A model generated the notes under the pieces. It saw nothing but the letters and a program-made list of their open reading frames with translations. It had not been told where the DNA came from and searched no databases. A stretch of 64,000 nt of DNA from Pegea sp. RAD2-039 (Eukaryota > Chordata > Thaliacea > Salpida > Salpidae): the NCBI GenBank assembly GCA_034620365.1, contig JAQGEQ010000079.1, forward strand, positions 310,001-374,000, given 5' to 3'. The translations under genes and the position numbers were made by a program. Below, one piece after another: positions 35,653 through 55,665 of this stretch. Positions within the stretch are counted from its first letter, which is position 1, and each line of letters opens with the position of its first letter.

Positions 35653-37849
35653 AGTGACTAACAAAAAAAAAAAGTTATACAAAGATGCTGAAACAAATTT
35701 TGTAGATATAAAAAATTAAAATATATATAAAGTTTTTAAATAATTAAATAAATTTATCTAAAAATTACAGCTATTAATTTTTTTAATGAAATGCTAAATA
35801 AATAGAAAGACAGAATTTAAACTAGCATTCTAAGGTTTTTTTAGTATTTTTAGCTCTATAAGTCTTTTGGTCTGTTATGATACCAGCATAATAGTTCAAC
35901 TCAAGCTAATCAGCTTTAAATAAACTTATGTCTCTGCAGAATCAAGCAGCTTAACTATTAACATAAATCAAAGCTCCTATCATACTACCACATAAGCACA
36001 AAATTGTTGGACACAAAACAAACAAAATCATAAATTCAATTATAAAATATTTTTAGCAATAGTGGACATCAAGCTATCTTCATTTATCTGTAATTTAATC
36101 AAAACATTCCAGTAACTTCTAAAATATTGATTTTTAAACTTATATTTTACTGTTACAGTTAATGGCAAAAATAAAACTTAATAAAATTCTAAATAAATTT
36201 GTTTTGCCTTTAACTTAATTTAAGAAATTAGAGCGATTTTTAAGAAAGTTTATTTCATTCATTTATTCAATATATCGCTGTAGATGACAGCTCTTATAGC
36301 GAACAAAAAATATTAGCAGAAAGATATTGAAAAGGTCTCAAGTAAAATAATCAAAAAATGATAATTTATAAAAAACAGGAACACTACAAAGGCAAATATG
36401 TTATGAATTGAAAGTAAAAAATAACAGAAATAAATTTTGATATATTGATGATACCAAGAAGATTCCAAACTGTTGCTACCCTTTTAAAAAAGCTATTACT
36501 ACGCTGGGTACTATTAAAGTTATTAAGTGGGTTAATTTTGAATGATTAAGCTCTGAAGACATATATAGTCACACATTTGATAATTTGTATTCTTTATAAG
36601 CTTTAAAAAATAATTATTATCCTTTAAATATTTAATAATTATTAATATCAACAATTAAAAGCAAATATAAACTAAAACAAATATTCTTTCAGTTCTTTAA
36701 AAAGTGTTTATCCATAAGATAAGTTTGATAATTAATAAAGTGGTTATATCATAAACAAGAGTTTAAGAAACTTAAGTGATATTTATTTGTACATAAGCTT
36801 TAACAAATGCATTAAAAGTCAGTAAATGAACTTAGAAATGTAAAACAATATTCTATTAATTAACTTTTGTCATAAACTACAAAAAAAACTTTAGAATCTT
36901 TATATCTGTAAGTAGAAGAAATATTAAAAATGATACCATTTAACCATTTTCTAAAAAACTAAGTAAATTAATCATATAAATGAAATGAAAAAACATAACA
37001 ATATTTTATTTTAATTGTTGTTTGAAAAACCCTTAAAAAGGTTCCAGAAAAGTATCCATAGATTAAAAAATTTACACCTTAGCTTAAGCTTGTTAAATAC
37101 TAATTTCAAAAGCATGATCTGTTTTGTGCATAAAATTTGCAATAAAAACAATTTCGCCCGTTTTGTAAAACCCGGACTTACCAGAACTTAGTAATTGTTT
37201 GGTGAATTTTTAACATTTGATATAACTCTAAAATATTATTTTTGTATCAGCTTAATAGTTAAATATTCGATTGATTTTGAAATTGCAAAACACTATTTAG
37301 TTAAATTATTCTTCAAACATAAACTTTGTTTATTGTTTTACAGAACAGCGCATGACTGCAGATAACAAATTCTACAGTTCTTATGGCAAACACAGCACAG
37401 TATAATAGCAGAGAAGTAAAAGAAAAAGGTCCCTTATGTGTATATAAAATTATTCTTATATAAGTATTATGCAGTTAAAAATATAACAAAATACAAAACC
37501 AATAAACAAAATGAAGAAAATAGTAGTACATTATATAATTTGTCAGCAAAATAATGCAAAGAAAAATTCCTAATAATATGCATATAGTGTGGTTCCAAGC
37601 TTGACAGCGCATGCACTACAGGCTACGACGTGTTTTTACCATTCATGCCATTTCTAATAGATTAACTTGAATTCTATTTAAATAAGATTATATCTGAATA
37701 AGGTTTTCAGGTTATATTTTATTGAATAGTGCTTATAAGGTGTAATAAAATTATCTTTAGTTAGTGATTTGTATATCACTTGTGATAAATTATTCTCTCT
37801 CGATTCGAACTATTTTGTTTATTTACACTAAAAATCGTTCATGAAAGTA
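35653..37849. other. AT-rich intergenic, no gene seen
   Basis: Contains presumably the promoter of the YccV-domain gene at its left edge. No coding potential, tRNA or repeat match was noticed. Confidence 0.5.
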
Positions 37850-38017
37850 AAAACTCTGGTGGATCCAAATAAAAGTGGCAAGACCCTACGTTCCAGTATA
37901 CAGAAAAATTCTGAAACCAGACTTCATAAAAACAAGCTCGCAATGGCAATTTCCAATCCTGCAATAAAATTTGCTTTGATGAAGATTCGGCAATAGAATG
38001 TCGGCAGATTTGGCAGA

Positions 38018-38087
38018 AGTCATGCCTTCCTCGATGTCAATAACCTATCTCAGATGGTTACTTTTCCAAGTTAATGGTAATACTTCA
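38018..38087 (+). mobile_element. LINE endonuclease-region fragment
   Basis: AGTCATGCC, then AATAACCTATCTCAGATGGT and TACTTTT...GGTAATACTT match the LINE at about 12775-12857 (NNLSQMVTF block) with few differences and a small deletion. It is fused directly to an integrase fragment. Upstream 37850-38017 is GC-richer than its surroundings and may belong to the same relic, but I could not assign it. Confidence 0.7.
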
Positions 38088-38345
38088 GGGCCCTACTGTG
38101 AGTAGTAGTAAGAATGTATTTTTCTTTTGCATTGTTGACGAATTTTCTAGATTTCTTTTTGGTTTTTCTTGTTCTAAAATAGGTTCTAACAAGGTAATTA
38201 GCTGTTTGGAGGAATGGTCTTCACTATTTGGAACTTTCATATCTATTAAGATCGGGGGTCGGCTTTCATGTCTCAACAACTGAAGGATTATATATTACAA
38301 AAAGGATTTTCAATCAGTAGAACAACCCCCTATCACTCATAAGCT
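38088..38345 (+). mobile_element. Ty3/gypsy-type integrase core fragment (pseudogene)
   Basis: Begins at GGGCCCTACTGTGAG (Gly-Pro after the first catalytic position) and runs FFFCIVDEFSRFLF, then CLEEWSSLFGTF. A frameshift at about 38245 follows; in the next frame the second catalytic region (DRGSAFM) and TTPYHS appear. This is the DDE integrase core of a gypsy-type element, cut on both sides and frame-shifted, hence inactive. No LTR is adjacent. Confidence 0.75.
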
Positions 38346-38737
38346 GATTAACTATAAGTATAAAACATTTTCAAGCGATACATTTTCTGCATATACTTTT
38401 TTGTCTAAAAGACACCAGCATGTCAGGTGATCTTTGGCTGGTTTGAATATTCAATGCTCCAGCAGTGAAAAACACTTGGAATATGTTACACTTTTAGCAA
38501 TTTTAATCTAAAGTTTCAAACAAAATAGCTTCTTTTGCAAAAAGTATTTAAAGAATAATTTTGGTGTTTTAACATTTACAAGTAGAAAGTTTTAGAAAAA
38601 AAAACAAATTAATTGATTCGATGATCCATTTTATTCAGACTACCCGCTTTTCTAATGCAACCAAAAACAAAAACAATTTTAATATCAAATTTATGATACA
38701 TTAAACAAAACAAAAAAAGTCAAATGTGTGAGATGGT
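38346..38737. other. Spacer between integrase relic and SSRP1
   Basis: Holds the 3' UTR of SSRP1. No further feature recognised. Confidence 0.5.
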
Positions 38738-41718
38738 TTAATCAGACGATTCAGCTTCGCTTTCAGTTTCCATTTCTTCATCTTGAGAAGCCTATTTCAA
38801 AAGAATAATTTCAAAATTAGAAGTTTTAAACACTAGGTGGCGGTTACCGTTTTCTTCTTTTTCTTATTATTTGGTGATTCAGAAGCAGAAGATGATTCAT
38901 CAGAATCAGCCGAAGGATCAATATATTCCTTGCTTTTGTAGGAATCGCTATTTGAGGACTTTGCATTGGAGGACTTTGCACTTGAGGACTTTGCACTCGA
39001 GGACTTTGCACTTGAGGACTTTGCACTTGAGGACCTTGCACTTGAGGATAAACCACCTCCAGTACGTTTGTATTCAGCCAACTTTTTCTGGTACTCTGAC
39101 TTTGACTTATTATACTTCTCTTCGTATTTCTAAAAACTAAAATTTAAGTAAAAAACAAAACAGACAAAATGGTCGTTTACAGCTTTGACATCGGAGCTTA
39201 GTTTTCGCCATTTCTGTCCAGCCACTTTACTTAGTTCAGTGACCTTCATTCCCGGGTTCTCTTCCTTTAATTGACCTCTAACATCACTCAACCACAACAT
39301 GTAACCTGACACAGGTCTCTTTGGAGCGTTTGGGTCCTTTTTGACTTTCTGAAATATTACAAAAGTTTACAGAAGATTCTAGGAGATTTGAGATCACTTT
39401 TTTTGATTCTCGTTGTTTTGAAGAGGAAGTAGTCTTGCTGCGTTCCTTCATCCGCTGAGCTTTCAGCTTCTTTTCTCGCCGAATTCTTTCAGCTTCAGCC
39501 TCATCTTCACTTTCCGGTTCTGAACTTGATTCCGATTCCTTTTTTCTTGGTTTCTCATCATCAGAATTAGATTCAGAAGCATTGGAGTCATATTCTTCTT
39601 TTACCTACTCAACAAGATCTTCAAAGACACGGATTAAAGCTACATCCAGAAGCTTACCACATCATCATTTTCTCCTGGCTGAAAGTCTTCATCATCAGAT
39701 TCATCATCATCTCCGTTTTCAGTATCATCTCTACCAAGACCTTCACGCTGCATCCGATACATGTAAGGATCATGTACATCCTCCTCTTCATCGCTTTCAT
39801 CACTTCCTTTCATGTTATCCGCCATATATCCGCTCTCCTGAGATCAACATCTTCATCAGATCATTCTCAGCTCTCATCTGACTCACCTTGCCAATGTTCT
39901 TGATTCTTAATTTGTTGTGAGTGACGAAATCAAACAGCGCGTTATACTGCCCCCTAGTGAGGAAACAGTTTGAGTAAAAAGTTCGAGAAGACGTGGAAGA
40001 GATCACTTTTCGATACTGCTGAAGATGTGAGTGACTTTGTTGCGCGTTTCAATCTCGAAATCGAATGATTTGTTCATACTGGAAGCTCCGCGGGCGAAGT
40101 TCACGCATGAGATCTCCTCAAACCGAATATGTAAAGGCGGTTTGATGAGGTACATCAGACCTCTTGGGAGCGGGAAGAGGAACCCCGAGTAAGCTTTGTA
40201 GGAGCAAGTAATGATGTTGGAGCCGTTTGATGACCCGGAGAAGGATACTGGGGTGGTGATTCTACGCCCAGACAGATGTCTGATGATTTTGCTGACCACT
40301 TCAACAGCTGGACCACTATGCTCAGTTTTCAGCTTGCCTTGTAAGTTGTCCTTCAATTCGTCGCTGTCAAAACGAGAAATCTTACTTCAAGAAATTGAGA
40401 AGAAAGGATACTTACTCGAGAACAAGCTCCACTGAAAGATCTAGCTCTTTTTCAAAGAGCATAATCAGGAAATGGTATCTGGTCTGTCCTTGTTTCAAAG
40501 GAGGGTCCATACTTATCTGAAAGTTTAATTATTTAGGAATTGTTTAATGTTTAGATGTTGAAAACTCACCACAAAAAACATCTGACGATGATCTTTATTA
40601 GGAAGCAGAAATAGACGAAGAATAGAAGTATAAGTGATCTTGTAATCATATGTCTTTCCATGAAGTTGTATGAATTTTGGATACATACGAACATCATAAT
40701 GACCTCTACAGACCGTAAATCAGTCAATCGATAAAAGTTGGAGATGAAAAAATGTAAACTGACCTTGGTGTGAGGAATTTCATGTCTTGGAAGGTGCAGA
40801 TGGCGTTACCTTTAACTTGCAGCACATCGGCTTTTGCCATGACATTTTCATAAAATTCCTGAAGATTTAATTACTTAAAAAGAGAAGAATTGCGAAGATG
40901 AGCTCACTTGAACACGATCAACATCAGGATCTTGTGATGGCGGGATGTAAAATCTCATCTCCATCATTGAGATCAAGTTTATGTCTTCATTTTGATGATA
41001 TTCCAGAGTGACCTCATCTTTACTTTGAATACACTGAGACACGTTAACAAGTGGAATTTCGAAGAAAGTCTTATTTTCTACTTCATATTTCATCTCGTCT
41101 CCTGAGATCAAAGATTTTTAGAGAAACACAAAATTATTTGCTGAAATATTACCTTTAAACTCTGTTTTTCCCCAATTCCATCCTTTAGCACTAAGCTCTT
41201 CTATAACAAGCTCAACATCATATCGATCTTGCAAAAATTCTTTTAATTTGACAAAATCCTAAATCATTTAAACATTTTATAACTTTTAAAGCATTTTAAA
41301 ATTAAAATATTAATTCAGATAACTTATGCATTTAAGATAACTTTATTCAATTCTTTATCAAAGTATTTTGATATTTACATTTTCATTAAATCCATCAAAA
41401 CGATAGATTGTTTCATTTTTTGTGAACAACTTCAGTTCAAAACTTTTAGCTACATCTCTCCAATAAGCTTCTAAGACATCATCATGAGCTATAGTATCTA
41501 CTTTACCAGTTTTATTATTTTTAAAAACAACTTTTTCATTGAGTAATTGTAGTCTTCCTTCATACTAAAAAGTTATAAAAACAAGTTTAGTAATATATAA
41601 TAAAGAATGTAGATGAAGAACTACAAAAGTTACAAATTCATCATTCCCAACTTACCATACACCCTCGACTTTCTTGAAATATATTTTTATAATCAAGAGT
41701 TTCACCGTTCATTGCCAT
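38738..41718 (-). CDS. SSRP1: SSRP1, HMG-box subunit of the FACT histone chaperone
   Basis: Fourteen exons in phase: 41718-41656, 41564-41379, 41258-41153, 41101-40908, 40858-40764, 40705-40570, 40516-40416, 40363-40007, 39953-39887, 39837-39658, 39604-39398, 39348-39181, 39129-38848, 38791-38738; 731 residues (human 709). The N-terminal and PH-like domains carry [25 protein letters not shown] and [17 protein letters not shown]. The middle domain has [29 protein letters not shown], and [14 protein letters not shown], followed by an acidic stretch. The HMG box starts [17 protein letters not shown] Ser/Ala/Lys-repeat tail and an acidic end ([13 protein letters not shown]) close the protein. With SPT16 it remodels nucleosomes during transcription, replication and repair. 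Every family block is present, so this is a confident orthologue. Introns are mostly about 45-130 bp. Confidence 0.97.
38951..39047 (-). repeat. 15-bp minisatellite encoding Ser-Ser-Ala-Lys repeats in SSRP1
   Basis: About six tandem copies of a 15-bp unit (plus strand GGACTTTGCACTTGA and variants) encode repeated Ser-Ser-Ser-Ala-Lys between the HMG box and the acidic C-terminus. Vertebrate SSRP1 is also Ser/Lys-rich here but without such a regular repeat. Confidence 0.88.
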
Positions 41719-43057
41719 CTTTAATTAACTAAAATACTACAAGCTAAAAAACAAATAATACTTAAAGGTTGTTTCATCAATTTTACAGTTTAAAAAAAAT
41801 ACAACATTATCTTTTCACTAAGAAAAGCTTAGATATGGTTTTTATTGTATGTAAAAAATGAATAAAGAACAAATAAATATTATCAAAATAATTGATATAT
41901 TTGTGAAACATTAAAACTAAATGAAAAAGTAAAATAAGATCAAGAAACATAATTTGAGTAAATTAGAAATGATAAAACTTTAAAAGATCTTTGCATTAAA
42001 AGTTATAAAGAAATTTTAGAATATAATAGCTTATACCATGACAACAAATATTTTGACAACAAAATAAAAGTGACTATTAATAAATATTATTGTTTATATA
42101 ATTTATCCTGTCTAGAGTTTATTAACTAGAGTATTCTAAGTCTATTCTAAGAGGTAAAAATTATTAAAATATCATTTAATAAAATTTTTAGTAATTTTGA
42201 AGTTATAATTACTATTTAGAAAGTAGAAATATATAATAAGGATTCAATATTTTGCTTACAAGTAATAAGTGTAACAATACTTTAAACATATTAGCTAACA
42301 AGTAGTTGAAATACCCAACAATGGATATATTATAGATAAGTTTATTTAAACAAGTACACATATGATTTTAAAAAAAGATGCATCTAAGACTATAAATTAT
42401 AAATAAATATCAGGTCTGAATGATAGAACATACAAATTCTTATAACTTTGTTTATATGCAAGCTGTAAATGCATCTATCTGGTATCTACTTTCACTATAG
42501 CTAACTGAAAGTATGCAATGCAGCCAAATGAAGAAATGTTATGAAAACCATTAAAAATTTCAAAATGAACTATCATTATTGAGTACCATAATTTAATTTT
42601 GCATAAATAGTTTCATATCAAAAACACAAAAAATAATTAATTAATCTTTTCATTATTTTACTCAAAAAAAACTGATATAAATCGTATATTTCACGTAGTA
42701 CAGTATCGTAAATTTTCCTATGGTAGTCTTACAATTGGCGGGAAATATACAAAAATGAAGTTTGGAGTTTTCTTTTTAACAACAAAGTTTGCATCTAAGT
42801 GCAAAGAAATGAAAAATTAAATATTTTATTTTATATCAAGAGTTCTAAACAAGTATGTGAGAACATTTCTAGTGGCTATTAAATGTCACTACGTTAAACT
42901 AATATGAAGTTAAACTTAATAAAGACCTTTAAAAAACTTCTTTAAAAATACTTTTAAAGCTAGTAAAATAGGAATTTAAAAAATCAACTTTTGTTGTCAT
43001 CTATATTTTAAATGGGGGCATTTAAACCATTAAATGGTCCAAAAAATTAATTAATTT
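41719..43057. other. SSRP1 upstream intergenic
   Basis: AT-rich. It must include the SSRP1 promoter next to 41718, but no defined element is evident. No coding potential. Confidence 0.5.
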
Positions 43058-43285
43058 ACTGGTTCCAAGTACTAATTGCGAACTATAAGAAAAAATTTGC
43101 TCTGATTAACGTACCAGGTGATATGGACTTATTAAGATGTAGTTTGGGTCGTTTGAGTTGATATTACTTGAGGAAAAGACTAAGAAAAAAAAGTATCAAA
43201 TTGAAAGTCGACTAAATTGTGGATATTTAAAAAATAAGAATTAAATCGTATTTAACTCGTCGAATTTCCAAAGTATCTAAATTGA
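43058..43285 (-). mobile_element. LINE 3'-ORF fragment, antisense
   Basis: The reverse complement matches the LINE at about 15015-15218. Shared blocks include AAATACGA-TTAATTCTTATTTT, ATCCACAATTTA-TCGACTTTC, and ATCACCTGGTACATTAATCAGA, plus GTACTTGGAACCA. It is interrupted by differences and carries neither the RT core nor the 3' tail. It is a dead scrap of the same family. Confidence 0.75.
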
Positions 43286-43377
43286 AGAAGCGGAGGCGAT
43301 GTTTATGTCGTATTTTATATCAATTTTACTGATAAATTTACTGGCCTATGGCCGAATAAAAGTCGTTCAAACCATAC

Positions 43378-43432
43378 TTATATTTAACATATTTACGTCA
43401 ACGGTAAAATACTTTACTGTTTTATATTTCAT
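43378..43432 (-). mobile_element. Fragment of gypsy LTR
   Basis: TTTAACATATTTACGTCAACGG followed by TAAAATACTTTACT matches the LTR segment found at 55610-55660 and 58130-58170 (ACACATTTACGTCAGCGG...AAAATACTT). No adjoining internal sequence, so probably a remnant of a solo LTR. Confidence 0.6.
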
Positions 43433-45516
43433 GTAAATCACAGCAATTAAGATAACAAATATTAATTATTTTGAGCTAAGATTCAAATTTTTCTAGCTGG
43501 TAGATAAAGAGAGTTAACATCGATGAAAAACCTTAGTCGATCTTTATCTCAATTTTCAGATAACATTTTCTTGTAGTTTAATTACAGTGTAGCTCGTTAA
43601 GCTATTTTATTAAACTTTATGACAATATTCAATTTAAATCATTAAGGTCAAGATTGAAGTTTATAAAATGTAATTAACAAATAGACTAAATTACATTGCA
43701 ATCTAACAAGTTATATTTTGAAGTTCTTAGCTAAAAAGTATTATTAAGCAAATAATACCATAAACGTAATAAAAAAGTTTTATAGTTTAACAAAGCCAGT
43801 TAAATATAATTAATTATGCTTTTATATAAGTCAATTTGGTGCTAGTATGTAAAGATGCTAGAAACTTGACCGATTTCCTCTAATCTTGGTCAAACAGATA
43901 GTATTCCAGCTTTTGTTTTCTTGCTATAACTTTTTCATTTTGACTCAAGTGAAATTCAAACAGTTTATTGCTTGTCAAAAGTCATTGTGATATTTTACAA
44001 AATGTATATGTTTACTATTTAATTATTCGCCTGCATTAAACCCATATGTAACTTTTCTGAAAATTTATAGCAAAAGGATGAAAATATAAGAGTGATGTCA
44101 GTTAATAAAATACTTTAAATTTGTAAAAAAGAGCTGTTAGTTTTATTGATCAAAACTTTTTTATTTATAACGTTTTTAGTACTTTCAGAGTTCTTTCAAA
44201 CTACAAATTACAAGAAGTTAAAATTCCGATGAAGATTGTGTATACATTCTGTAATGTTTCAGTTTATACATCAATCTAGTTTTTAACAGTTTTTTATTTA
44301 TTTGTTTTTTAGTATATCTTTTTGTGTTTTCTGCTTTATTTATACTCTGTAATGTTTTACTTAACAATTAAGCAGATATTTAGTTGCATTTTTTCTGCAA
44401 TCGTACTTTAAGATTTAAGTAACACAGATATAAATTATCATACAAATATATGGTGCTTTTTTATCTTATCCCTATTCATTTATTTTTATCAAATCGTTTT
44501 AAGACATTTGTTTTTTAATCAGTTTATGTATTGAAAAGCCATTTTGTTCGTTGTTGTTGGTTAACTTACACTCATTACAATTAGGAATGCTTCGTTTTAC
44601 TTGGTGGTAATAATCCTTTTAACTTAAGGTTTGTAAACAACATTTTCTGGTAAATGCCTGTTATGAAAAGTTTTGAAATTCAATTTTAAAATACTTTTAT
44701 GCAGTTATTTGGAAAATCTGTTCAAATTAATAAACTTTTTATTAAAATATTAATAACCTTACAAACTTTTTAAAGTTTTTTGAAATAATTTTTTACCTAT
44801 TATTAAAATAAATTTCGTTTAAATAAAAAGAAATGATTGATTTTATGAAAAGTCATGTTTCTGATGACTAATATTTTTGGCAATTTAAATTTGTAAATTA
44901 TTTTATAATATGGCTTAAATAAACTTTTGTATTAAAAATTATACTTGGTAGGCATGACTTATTTCTCTGATATTTTTATTTTAGGTGATAATCTTTTTTG
45001 CTATGTTTATGTTTCATAATTTTGTTGCCTTTTTCATTTTTTTAATCTATTTCTATAAATAAGCAATTTTATATTAAAAATTTTGACATAGTTTAGTTTC
45101 TCATATGTTTTGTTAGAGATATATTAATTTGTTTTTTTTATACTTGCTTTTTAAAATTTGTTTGAATTTTAAAAGTTGGTTTTTAAGTTCTTAATAGCAG
45201 TTAATTATGAAAGTACAATTATAAAAGCTTAATTATGTAAGTCTTTCATATATTTTCTATTTAAAAAAAATGAAGTTTTTGTTTAATAAATTAAAAGGAT
45301 ATTCTTTTCTAGATCTATCTGTTTAAGATGTTTGAGATTTTTTGGATTAATTGCTTCATTTAATTAATTTGCTTATTAAACTCTTAAATGAAATAATAAA
45401 ATAAAATATTAATTTTAAGAACGTGCCTCAGTTTTTTATAATTTGTTTTTTATTGTTTATTTTTTTAGTTGTACTTATTATTTAATACTTATAGAATTGA
45501 ATTTGCTTTTTATAAG
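43433..45516. other. Intergenic upstream of TMEM184 gene
   Basis: AT-rich with no gene, repeat match or clear promoter element seen. Confidence 0.5.
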
Positions 45517-52261
<6,745 letters not shown>

Positions 52262-54882
52262 CGCTGTGACGTCATCGTTTCTAGATTTTTTATCAAGAAT
52301 TCTTTTGAGTTAAAAATCAGATTGAATTTTAAAGAAAATTTTTTATGTAAACTTGCTAGATAAATAATTTGTGAAAATCCAACTGTGTCTGGAGATCAGT
52401 TGAAATTAAAGAGATCTGTAACTGATCTTTTTGGAACTATTTCAATCAGCAAAAACATCTTTTAGTTTTTTGCCCCATTTGTTATTGCTCTCTTGTATTT
52501 CAACAGATTTTGATTTTCAAATAATTTTGTCTGTTCATTTATCTATTTCTTATTAACTAACCTGCTTTGTGCAAGTAAATCTTGTAGGTAAATCTTGTAA
52601 GCTTCTTTATTTCTTGTATCATGTAACAAGCCTTGTGTGTCTCCTACTCATCCAAACCACCTACCCAGCTCCGACGCTCTTTTGCTTTCTATTTGTTTCA
52701 AATTACTATTTGCAGTCAATTACCTGTTTGTGGTGATTAATAAAAACAAAATAGACATTTGGATTGCTATATTCTAAAATCTTTACCAAAAATTCTAAAA
52801 CATTTGACTTTAAACTTCTTTAAAATCAACTTACTTAAAGTTGACATTTTATCAAAGCATCAACTTCAACACACAATTAGGTTTTCGACATTTATTAAGT
52901 CGTGTGTTTGTTTTACAAATTGTTTAGATATTAAGAGTCACTGCTGCACAGAATTACTCATATATATTATTTGTTAAAGATATATCAAAAATAAATCATG
53001 TCTGCGTTAGCTAAACCATTTATGCTTGTTTATTTAAACTGCTGAAAAATATATTGTATTGTTGTATAATCTGATGTCTTCAAAAAGCTTGGAAAAAAGT
53101 GATGAAAATAAAAATCAATAAATAATTTATTGGATGTAAAATCGAAGATGCTAAAAAAGTGTTCATGAACTTTTACATGTATCAACCAATAACTTCACAT
53201 TTTTATATTTTTAAAATAGCATATTTTTATTTAAAGTTTTTTTAAGCAAATATGAATACTAGATACCAATTTATCGGTTTAATAAGCCTAAATACCTCCT
53301 TATGACTGATGTATTATCATGGGATTAATAAGTAGATAAAACTTAAGTACTCAAAATGAAAACTTTAAATATTCAAAAATGTTTTTATATGAAGCTTAAT
53401 CGATGTTTGGATTATATAAAAAGTAAATTTTTATGTAATTTATGAATAAGATAAATTTAGTAATGACACAAATAATGTAAAGCAATAAAAAAAATCCGAT
53501 TTTGAAGACCAGAAAAAAGATAAAGTTCAACATCCAAGAGAGACGAAATGTGAAGGATATTTTTGAGCAATTGAAATGAAATTTTCAAGATAAAACCAAG
53601 AGCCCTGCTGCTGATACTACTAATTTATAAAATTTACTTTATTAAATTTTATAAAAGTTTCATAAAATGTAATTTATTATCTTTACATCAAGAAAACATC
53701 GTAAAAAAGCAAAAAAATTTTATATAAAAGGTTTAGTTTTCAAGCATATTTGTAAAATCAAAAAGTATTTTTGGTTTACTAAAAATGTTGAAGTAAAATT
53801 TAAACAAATTATTATATGATCAACTGAAGCTGCCTACCATTCAATTTTGCAAAAGTTTAAGTGAACTATACTTAAATATAAAATCATTGTACTTGAAAAG
53901 CTTTTTAAAGTATCCAATTTTTGTGACGCTAATTTGAAACCAAAAAACATTAAGGAAAAAGTTCAAAGAAAATCAACTAAAATGATGGAAAGATCATCTT
54001 AAAAATAAAACTGAAAAAATGTTTTATTTTCTACTGCGTGCTTTTGATGTTTTTGTATTATATTATAAAAAATGGTTTTATATTATGCAACAATAAAACT
54101 GTAATATCAATATACTTTTGATACTATCAACCACAACATTATCTAAGATAAAAACCTTTTAATTGAAAAAGAAATATTTCATTAAACATTAGTAATTTCG
54201 AAGTAAGTTATAACGTTTTCTGTTAGATTTATTTTCAAGAAACTTGAATAGAGTGAACTAACTGACTTTTAAAAATACTTAGAATGTTGAATTTGACGTT
54301 TTTCTCCTTCAGTTTATTCTTAATAGATAATAAGATTCTTTCTCTAAATTGTTGTTTTGAGATTGATATTTATAAACTTTCTGCTGTTTCCGAAACTTCA
54401 TTATATAATTATTATAAGGTAATATAAACCAAAGGTATTCTGTTTCGTTTAGAATCTTTGATTAGTTTCAAAGTATTGTTTATCTACTATCAAAAATTAT
54501 CATTTAATTTCGGCCTTAAATGCCAATAAGATTAAAATAAGATTAATTTTGAAACTCACAAACGTATTTGTGTACAATTGATATATTTTCTAATTCCAGT
54601 GCATTCTATTTGAAAAGCAAAATTTTGGGCTAGACATCATTGTCATTATAAAATAGACAATATTTTGAAAAAATTAATTATATTTAAAATATTTAATTAC
54701 TTATAAATATCTCATTTAGAATAAAGTTCAAAAATTTAATAGATAAAACATTGGAGGGAACAGCTGAGAAGTCTTTTAAATCGTTTTTATGAAATTCTTT
54801 TAAGAAATTAAAAAAATAATCAGTCCTATTCCTGAAGTCTTCTTTGAGTCAACAAAAGTTATATTTTGAAGTCGTAACAATA
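52262..54882. other. AT-rich intergenic, no gene seen
   Basis: Starts with the presumed 3' UTR of the TMEM184 gene. Open frames such as 52759-52977 are low-complexity and unsupported. Confidence 0.5.
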
Positions 54883-55211
54883 TTAATAAAGTTTCAAATA
54901 TATGTACTGAAAACAAATTATATAAAATGACAAAAGTATCTTCTTAAACTCTTCATGTTCTAAATACTTCTTTAGATCATCAAGAGTTTTATAAAAGTTA
55001 GCTCTTCTTCCAAAGAATGCTCTTTTTGTTAATTTTGCTACATTTTAAGTTCTTTTTGTCATTTATTCAGCATACCTTGTCTCAAAGCAGTTAATTTTAT
55101 TAAGATATCAGCGGTGACAACTTCTTTGATGAATACCGGAAGTAAAGTTGGCATCGCGTGATTACCTGCTACGTCATCAAAAGTGTTTGACGACACACTT
55201 ACTTTGTTCAT
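54883..55211 (-). CDS. Unidentified small two-exon candidate gene
   Basis: Exon 1 (55211-55076) encodes MNKVSVSS, then VAGNHAMPTLLPVFIKEVVT and ADILIKLTALRQ, ending at a GTATGC donor. Exon 2 (55037-54883) continues in phase as AKLTKRAFFGRRANFYKTLD then DLKKYLEHEEFKKILL and stops; 96 residues in all. The intron is only 38 bp. Base composition of exon 1 is clearly richer in G+C than its flanks and the peptide looks globular and helical. The frame stays open 5' of the ATG to an AAAAG acceptor-like site (CQLQQENLI before the Met), so the true gene may be longer. The tail after LLSFY is low-complexity and may be intron read-through. I recognise no family. Confidence 0.4.
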
Positions 55212-55499
55212 GATCAAATTTTCTTGTTGAAGTTGGCAGCGCTTTTAATTCTTTTCTTTAGTCTTGCACTAACGTATTTTTGTTAATACTAATAATAAAT
55301 ACAAATGTCATTTTGCTGTAAAAATATTCAATAAACTTTTAAATAATTGATAAAAATTTTTCAGCAAGTTGTAAAATAAATATTCAAATATTTAAATTTA
55401 ATTTTTACAGATTGTGATATTTTCGTTACTTAGTGGTTACTTAAATTTAAACTTTTATATCAAAAACTTCAAACACACCTCAATTCAAATGACTTTTTA

Positions 55500-55665
55500 T
55501 ATAGAGCTTTATTCAAATTATTAAAGCGACTAACAACAACGATTAATATATCAACGCTATCCACAACTAGTCTATTACCGAATGACAATGGTATATACGA
55601 GAATGACGTTTAACACATTTACGTCAGCGGCAAAATACTTCACTACTATATCACATTCTCCCCAA
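55500..55665 (-). mobile_element. LTR of gypsy copy 2 (3' LTR in element orientation)
   Basis: Matches 58015-58175: TTTATTCAAATTATT, then ACAACAACGAT, CCACAACTAGTCTATTACC, ATGACAATGGT, and TTTAACACATTTACGTCAGCGG. On the minus strand it contains AATAAAG, a possible R-region polyadenylation signal. The two LTRs differ by many substitutions and small indels, so the insertion is old. Confidence 0.75.
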
